A stretch of DNA of 64,000 bases from Cylindrodendrum hubeiense (lineage: Eukaryota; Ascomycota; Sordariomycetes; Hypocreales; Nectriaceae). Positions 57,785 to 64,000 of the stretch are shown in pieces. How positions within the stretch are numbered: position 1 is the stretch's first letter; each line of letters begins with the position of its first letter. A program made the translations under genes and the position numbers. The stretch covers positions 1-64,000 of the forward strand of contig JAANBB010000046.1 of NCBI GenBank assembly GCA_014621425.1, written 5' to 3'. Under the pieces are notes generated by a model. The model saw only the letters and a list, made by a program, of their open reading frames with translations. It was not told the origin of the DNA and searched no databases.

Positions 57785-59261
57785 ATGTCGATACAATCTA
57801 ATCGATCGCGCACCATCCTGAATAACGACCATATCGCGTCGTTGCGACTCCGAACGATCAAGGACTTTTGCGAGGTGCTTCAGAGCCGCCACGTTCAGAG
57901 AGTGACACTCAATAGCTATAATGACTACCGCTCAAGAGTACTGAGCAACCGTGGCAGCCAGTTCGTCGTCTATGCAGGAGATGGGGTCGAGCTATTTGGC
58001 CAGCCGCCCGTCGTCATCAAATGTGCCAAGGTCTTCCTCAGTAATGACAGCCTGCCGCACAAGCAAGGAGCTGCGGTATGTTCGGAGTCCCATGTGGAAA
58101 TATTTCGAATCGGTGATGCGCAAGGCAATGCCTCGTACTAAATATCTTGTAGCAAGTGGCGAGCGCACTGTACCGGGAAATCGCAGTCCTGACGCATCCC
58201 CAGCTTCGGGAGCAGGAGAATATTATCAGATTACTCTGGTACGACTTTGTTGAAGAAAATACAAATGCATTTGTACCAGCCCTTGTCGTGGAGCGGGCTA
58301 AATTCGGCAGTCTGGCATCCTTTCTTGACACCAAAGGTTTTACACTAGATGAGGCCGCCAAGATTCACATATCCGTTGGCGTCACTGCCGGCCTGCTGGC
58401 CTTTCATCACACATCCATCGTACATGGAGATGTCAAAACTGAGAATATCCTTGTGTGTGAATCAAGTTACAAGGACAATCCGTTTGGGTTTACTCCTAAA
58501 GTGGCTGATTTCGGGTCGTCCATTTTCACTACTCAAGATAGCGAGCTGCCTTGCTATAATGGAACTGCCTTAACAAATGCACCGGAGGTCGGTGAACAAT
58601 CCTCGCTTGCTCGTCTTGATGCGTTAGGATTAGTGCGCTGCGATGCATATTCACGAGGGCTTCTGATATTTAATGTCATTGTGGGCGACTTGCCGCCAGA
58701 AATGACAACGAAAAACGCAGCGGTGGTACTCTTCGCACAGAGTGTGCTCCCATCAACCAACGTATCTGTCAATGGTCAGGGAAGTTTCTCATCTGTGTTT
58801 CAGAGTCTTCTGTCATATGACCCTCAGGCCCGCTGGGCAGACCTGGATAGCGTCATATCAACACTCCAAGGAGTCCAGACTGACCCCCGGGTAGGGTAAG
58901 CATAATTATCCAAACATATTATGGACTAGTCACTGACTTACTTTAAAGTAGCTCAAAGGCTGGCTTTCCCGTACCACAAGAACGAAAGCTTGTTCAAGTC
59001 TTTGCGGACGCTTCTTACTTCGATTTCACCCTCGACGTAGAGTTAGAGGCCGAGCGAGGTATTCAGGCCGACGTCTTTTCCAATCTCCAAAGGAATTCCA
59101 GGTCTTCAGACGCGACAATAACCGGCAAGGCTCTTTTTGAGTTAGCACTGGCTAGCTCAATTGGTTTCGGAACCGCCTGCAGCTTGGACAAGACCCTCGA
59201 CTATGCTATCCAGTCTGCCAAGAAAGGTTACCTACCTGCCATGGCAGTAGTCAGTTCGTAG
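57785..59261 (+). CDS. Protein kinase, N-terminal part of a kinase-ankyrin gene, ended by in-frame TAG
   Basis: Three exons (57785-58075, 58153-58895, 58952 onward) run to a TAG at 59259-59261, giving 447 residues as read. The kinase motifs are complete: Lys in VVIKCAKVF, Glu in LYREIAVL, HGDVKTENIL (HRD variant with catalytic Asp and the metal-binding Asn), DFGSS, and NAPEV for APE. A region of Sel1-like or helical character follows (DKTLDYAIQSAKKGYLPAMAVV). Beyond the TAG the same frame goes on without change for 135 codons and then, through one intron, into ankyrin repeats, so the stop appears to cut a longer kinase-ankyrin protein. Whether the short form is functional is open. Confidence 0.75.
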
Positions 59262-61638
59262 CACCATGTCCATGATCGGGAACCCCCAGTAAGTTCCGAG
59301 AGTCAAATCGATTGGCTCTTCGAAGCGACGGCCTGGGGCTCCATAGCGGCTGGTGCTTGTCTAAAGAAACTGAGTCTGGACCAGTACGCGGCAGCCCGGA
59401 TCGCATTCCATGAAAGCGGCGGTTACAACCAATTTTATCACAATTCAGTCCTACCGGCGCGTATTATTTCTCCTGATTTTATTGCATCCATCGCTATTCA
59501 GTCGAACAACGATTTGGATGAGCTTGCACGGCTAGCTGCTATTCACGGTGCCAGCCACTTGATGAAACACCTGCTGCAGGTCTGCAACGTGGATTCTAAT
59601 CTTACTAATAACTGGGGTGAGTCGTTATTATTACTGTGCTGCAAAGCTGGCCACCTGAACGTTCTCAGAGTGAGTTTTCTGTATCTCGTCTAGATGATAA
59701 AAGCCCACTGATACCATCCTGCAGATTCTCGTTGACGGTGGTGCGAAGGTTGCTCACAGGTCGGGCTCTGCAAGTCAGAGAACTGAGTCTCCGCTTCATT
59801 GGTTGATTGCCTTTGAGGATGACCAAATCGAACAGGCAGCCCGTATTCTAGAGCGTGCTGGTGGCGATTTTGACTCCAGCGCCAACATGACTTGGAATCA
59901 CCCTAGCATTGATCTGCCGGGCCGGTTTCCAATTGGAAGTCCATTTCAATACGCTGCATTCTTCAACAACGCCGCATGTGTAAAAGCATACATTGATTTG
60001 CTCAGAATCCCAGCAAATTGGCCCGGCTGCTCTGAACTTACCCCCTTCGAGTTTGGCTTCTCTCGCCGAAAACTACAGTTCTCCCGGGCCATGGTGGCGA
60101 AAGTGTGTCTTAACGACGTGGATGAGAACTCACAGGCACTGCTTGAGTTTGCCGGCCTGTTAAAGTACGAAAGCTGGATAGCTGCTGCTGTGGATTCACT
60201 ATCACTGGCCTCCCATGTAGGCGCGTGCTTGGACTTCCTGCTTGAGGCCCAACCTGGATATCTGGATGGCACAATCGACGGTGGCTTTACGCCTCTGATG
60301 CATGCTGTCACCTACCGCGACCCCATCGTTGTCGAGGCCCTCATAAACCGCGGCTGCGACGTCAACTCGGAGACATCACGAGAGATGGGCCAAAGAACGG
60401 CGCTAACATTTGTAACCGCTACTAAAATGCAGCATGAGCCGGATAACATTGTTGAGCTATTGCTGGAAGCCGATGCCAAACTCGACCATCGTAGTAATGA
60501 CAGCGAGATGCAACCATTACATTTCGCTGTCCAGAATGACTGTCCGCTCACCACACAGAAATTGATCAAAGGAGGCGCAAACGTAAACGATTACAGCCAG
60601 CTGATAGGCACTCCATTGCACAGGGCTGTCTACTACGGGTCCGCCGAAGCAACTAGAGTACTTCTCGAGGCCGGTGCAAATCCGCATGCTGAGTACCCAT
60701 TGGGCAACATGCACTCGCGCAGCTGGGATAAACTGACGCCGTTGGCCATCGCTGCCACGCGACCACACCAACCGCTTGTTGAGCTCCTCCTCAGATACAA
60801 CCCTGGCTATATTGCAAGGCCTCTCTCCGGTCACAGTGTACTGCATCTCGCCATCGCGGAGAGGGACTCAAACATGCTCCAAAAACTTTTGAGCATCTCA
60901 TATTTTAGACAGAAAGAGATTGTGAACCACCAAACAACTATGGGTGTCACAGCTCTTGTTCTCTGTGCCACGAATCCAGGTCGTCATGGTCACTTAAAAA
61001 TGCTTCTTGGAGCCGGCGCAGACCCAAATATTGAGACAAACTCGGGCCACACGGCTCTAGACGTCGCTATTCAATACTCGGAAAGCCTCAAATCATGGTC
61101 AGACACCATTTTGCAGTGCCAGCGCAGCAGGGACGTGCATTTGCTCGAAGATCTCAGAGGCGAGGCGTATCGTATGTTGGGAGCCATCGCCTCCCAGGAC
61201 GTCACTGCCAAAGCCATCATCCTTGCCGAGGCTGGGTCGGCCTTTGAAGACGATGTCATCACCATCTTTAGTAGACTATCGCCAAGTGCATTTGAACATT
61301 TAGAGGAATTCGAGGAAGATTCTGACGACAAAGAAATGGAGGACGTAGGTAATTACTCATATTCAGCGAAGGATGGCTCTGAACCAGAACTATTGGGTTC
61401 AAGTGCGAGCGTGGAACTACAAAACGAGAATAACTCACTTGGCGGGGGGTGCGAGGAAGTATATTTTGATGTTCAGGCTGAGTTGGATTTCTGGGATTCT
61501 ACGATACGACTGCTAAATAGCGCCGGCGGAAGAAGGTCAAGTCGAATCCCATTTGATCGACATTTTGCCGGGTTACTGGATTGGAGACCGGAGGGCATTC
61601 CCGCGTCGTATTATGGAGGTCTTTATAACGACTCCTAA
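59262..61638 (+). pseudogene. Ankyrin-repeat part of the kinase-ankyrin gene, downstream of the TAG
   Basis: The frame continues directly after the stop (REPPVSSESQIDWLFEATAWGS), crosses a GTGAGT…CCTGCAG intron at 59670-59724 (NVLR|ILVDGG) and then stays open for more than 610 codons. Repeats are clear: GFTPLMHAV…VVEALINRGCDVN, MQPLHFAV…TQKLIKGGANVN, GTPLHRAVYYGSAEATRVLLEAGANP, HSVLHLAIAERDSNMLQKLL, and GVTALVLCA…HLKMLLGAGADPN. The C-terminal end is acidic (EEFEEDSDDKEMEDV). Such a long undamaged repeat region argues that the stop at 59259 is recent, bypassed, or a sequence error. As an alternative, this part could be expressed as a separate protein from its own start. Confidence 0.65.
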
Positions 61639-61940
61639 TAGGCCTATTATGAGTACTTGTGTGGAGCAGATACAAGAGGGTATAGCGACTTCCATAAATT
61701 GATCCTGTTCAACTAGAAAAGGTCTTTCAAAAGAATCGCAGGCCTTCCTGCAAATATCTTTATCTAACTCATTCATGGTCTTGACAGTTATGTAGCGATA
61801 TGATGAACAGAGCTTGTATAAGTAAAATCACCTTCATAAATATCATTGACTACGTTAAAGGACCCATTGTATGGTTGTCCATAGCGTTACGCGCAGAGCG
61901 GAGATTAGAAAAACGAACGCCCCGGTAAATATTCCATAAC
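61639..61940. other. Convergent intergenic stretch
   Basis: About 300 bp between the ends of the ankyrin and Rieske genes; no gene is supported. Confidence 0.35.
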
Positions 61941-63226
61941 CTACCATGCCAAAGCACTAGGTCCGGCAGTAGTTGCCGCCGAGTCACACACTCCACGGCA
62001 AAAGGCCTCGTCCTCGTTGGACTGGGCATTTTGCACCGTCCTTCGTGCCGGCCAGATCTCCCGCCCCAGTTTCCTCTCCTCCTCGACATGCTTCTTCAGT
62101 GATGTACGAAGGACTGTCTCGAAATACTCGACTGCCTTCTCCATGTACGGGTGCAGCGGCCCCGCGGTGTACGTGTCGCTGTTCAGGCCCTTTTGGGCAT
62201 TGTTGCCCAGGTACTTGTCCTCGTTCTCGACCTGCTTGAAGAAGTCGACGGCGTCCTTGACGGCTTGGGCGGGCGAGTTCTTGTTCCGGTACACCTCGTA
62301 GCGCATGCGCGATGTGGTGGCCGAGGTGGGGATGATGAACATCATGTAGAAGAAGTGCTTGGAGATCGTGACGGAGGCGTTGGGGAACATGTATGTCGGG
62401 CTGGCAACGATGTCGCCGGCTTCCATGTCTTCACCCAGGTGGCGGATATAGCACAGCACAGGCTCGACGTCGAACTTGGTGTCCTTTTTGATGTAAGGGG
62501 AAATTCCCGGGTGAGCTGTAGAGCAATGATAGCACTATGTAGACCGTCAGCATCCTTTCTGAAGCGCCGAATCGCTTGACTCACCTCATTGTAGTTCTCA
62601 ACTAGCGTTTTCCAGTTAAAGTTGCAACCATCAAGAGACCAAGTGTGGTCAAACTCATAGTCGTCCATGTTGTAGACGTTGGTGATGCGTTCCTGAGTGT
62701 CGATATCCTTGAATTGCTCCTCCCAGCTGATGCTCGGCTTCTCAGATCCGTCGAGATTGACCCAGACAAAGCCTAGCTGGTCAATGTGCATGTGGAGTTT
62801 GTACAGGGAGTATTGATCCTTGTCAAACTGACTAGCCGGCACAGTGTCAAACCGGGGTGCTTTGGCGAGGTTTCCCTTGAGGCCATAGCTCCAGCCTGCA
62901 GCAGTTAGTCTCTGTCATAATTCCGGCTGGACTCAATACAAACCGTGATACTTGCAGGCCAGAATGCTGGCCTTGCCCGTCTCCTCGTGCACAATGGGAA
63001 ACGCCCGGTGCCTGCAGACATTGAGAAAGGCATTGATGTTGCCCTGGCGGTCGCTGACGACGAAGAAGGGATACCCCGCGACCTCGTAGCGGGCGTACTG
63101 GCCAGGGGTGGCGAACTGCGACTTGTGCGACACAACCAACCAGGTTTTGGAGAAGATGGCCCGGCGCTCCAAGTCGTAAAACTCGGGCTCTCGGAACCAG
63201 GATGAGGGCAGGGTAGTGGTAGTCAT
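61941..63226 (-). CDS. Rieske [2Fe-2S] oxygenase, choline-monooxygenase-like
   Basis: Three exons encode about 390 residues. The Rieske cluster motif C-x-H…C-x2-H is complete (NVCRHRAFP … ILACKYHGWSYG, the Gly split by the first intron). The second intron splits ENYNE from CYHCSTAHP, together the Asp/Glu-His-x4-His site of the mononuclear iron. Length and order match plant and fungal choline monooxygenase-type enzymes, which oxidise choline or other quaternary amines to the aldehyde. I start at Met 63226 (MTTTTLPSSWFREPEFYDLERRAIF), where family similarity begins; 14 more codons are open upstream. It is divergent from an APC permease of choline/GABA type, which fits uptake and oxidation of one substrate. 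Carnitine or stachydrine could be used instead of choline. Confidence 0.87.
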
Positions 63227-63596
63227 GTTTAATTGCGGCGGCAAGTCAATGAGAAGTGTTGGATGCAATCTCGCGTCTACCGAGGCGAACTAAGCAGCAC
63301 AGCAGCTGGCAATAAATAGGCACCGTAAATACATACAAGACATCCTCTGCAAGCCTCCCCCATCCAAGGGAAATTACCGTGATTGGTTGGAAGCATCCGG
63401 TGCCCCCTTTGATGCTAGTTGGGAATCGCGGGAACGTTATTGGGCGAGATTATCCAGCGCCGGCAGTCGAGGATGGCCCGGGGGAGGGGTTCGGAAACGA
63501 AGCTAGTTGTTCCTCTGTTATAAGCCACGCGAGGAAGCAACATGTTTGAGCTCAAGCAGCTGTTTTGGACTCTACCGAAATATCACCACTTTCAAT
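63227..63596. promoter_or_regulatory. Shared intergenic region of Rieske oxygenase and permease
   Basis: 370 bp between divergent starts, without a gene. A GATTGG/CCAAT-type box near 63382 and a TTATAA-like element near 63518 are visible; joint regulation is inferred from the layout. Confidence 0.4.
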
Positions 63597-64000
63597 ATGG
63601 CTGACACGTATTCCAACGACGGCGGCCCCGTTGTCAAGCGGCGCACCGCCGACGATGCCACGCTGGACAAGCATCTCATCAACAACGACACCGACGACGC
63701 GGTGCTCGACAACCTGGGCATCGCGCCGTCCAAGCTGGAGCGCAACTTCAACATCTGGTCGCTGATGTTCATGTCCTTCTGCACCACCGTCACCTGGGAG
63801 GCCGTCGCGTCCGCCGCCGCCCAGGCGCTGACGAGCGGCGGCAGCTCCAGCTTGGTCTGGGGCTTCGTGGCGTCGGCGCTGGGCGCCATGCTGATTGCGC
63901 TCCAGTACGCGAGCATGATTCCCACGGCCGGCGGCCAGTATCACTACGTCTCGGAGCTGTCGCCGCTCAAGTACCGGCGCGTCTTTGCCTGGTTCGCGGG
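63597..64000 (+). CDS. APC-family permease (choline/GABA/amino-acid type), cut by window end
   Basis: The first 134 codons of a membrane transporter. A polar N-terminus with LDNLGIAPSKLERNFNIWSLMFMSF leads into TM1; TVTWEAVASAAAQALTSGG and LVWGFVASALGAMLIALQYASMIPTAGGQYHYVSELSP give TM1-TM2 and the conserved loop of the fungal choline/GABA permease group (yeast Hnm1-like). The base composition is clearly richer in GC than most of the window. The neighbour on the other strand is a Rieske choline-monooxygenase-like gene, which supports choline or betaine as cargo. The rest of the gene lies outside the window. Confidence 0.82.
   Translation, partial: MADTYSNDGGPVVKRRTADDATLDKHLINNDTDDAVLDNLGIAPSKLERNFNIWSLMFMSFCTTVTWEAVASAAAQALTSGGSSSLVWGFVASALGAMLIALQYASMIPTAGGQYHYVSELSPLKYRRVFAWFA

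Noticed and set aside
1..64000. CRISPR arrays, insertion sequences, or transposon ends
   Set aside because: No regular spacer-repeat arrays, long terminal repeats, inverted ends or transposase motifs were seen; the organism is eukaryotic.

Overview
The window comes from a filamentous ascomycete (Pezizomycotina, most likely Eurotiomycetes of the Aspergillus/Penicillium type). The reasons are short GT-AG introns of about 48-70 bp, HET, NACHT-ankyrin and HeLo-type genes, a fungal sphingolipid C9-methyltransferase, a fungal rhodopsin-like membrane protein, a LysM/CBM18-GH18 pair and a nuclear tRNA-Tyr with a short intron. Gene models were built by hand from reading frames, splice sites and phase agreement. 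Family calls rest on motif recognition, not on searches.

Layout. 1-12 kb: a BAHD-like acyltransferase, an alpha-arrestin whose last small exon carries a PPxY motif, a decayed amino-acid permease, a small GPI-anchored Cys-rich protein, a large membrane glycoprotein and a threonine-aldolase-type PLP enzyme. 12.9-22.9 kb: a metabolic group made of a RidA-family deaminase, a PHD-finger/coiled-coil protein, two paralogous cis-CaaD-like tautomerases, a sphingolipid C9-methyltransferase and an isochorismatase-like hydrolase. The intergenic DNA of this group carries six exact copies and two near copies of a 12-mer, AAATTTGTCATC, which looks like the binding site of one regulator. RidA, isochorismatase-like and tautomerase enzymes together suggest an enamine/acrylate catabolic route (inference). 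23-40 kb: tRNA-Tyr, a monocarboxylate-type and a sugar-type MFS transporter, an epoxide hydrolase, an aldo-keto reductase, an SDR, a frameshifted HET-domain gene and an NAD-dependent epimerase-like protein.

40.6-61.6 kb is an island of genes of the allorecognition, cell-death and chitin-interaction type. It has (i) an NLR with Helo-like N-terminus, NACHT and nine ankyrin repeats, fused at its C-terminus through four phase-consistent exons to a ubiquitin-conjugating (E2) domain; (ii) a decayed relative of ankyrin/STAND proteins with three lesions; (iii) a fungal rhodopsin-like receptor; (iv) a divergent LysM protein / CBM18-GH18 pair in which the GH18 active site has lost its catalytic acid; (v) a divergent pair of a HeLo-pseudokinase and a kinase-ankyrin protein, in layout like the MLKL and RIP-kinase families of animals. 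The kinase-ankyrin gene is cut by an in-frame TAG.

The right end holds a Rieske oxygenase of choline-monooxygenase type, divergent from an APC-family choline/amino-acid permease that runs off the window. The strongest candidates for undescribed biology are the NLR-ankyrin-E2 fusion, the AAATTTGTCATC regulon and the HeLo-pseudokinase / kinase-ankyrin pair.
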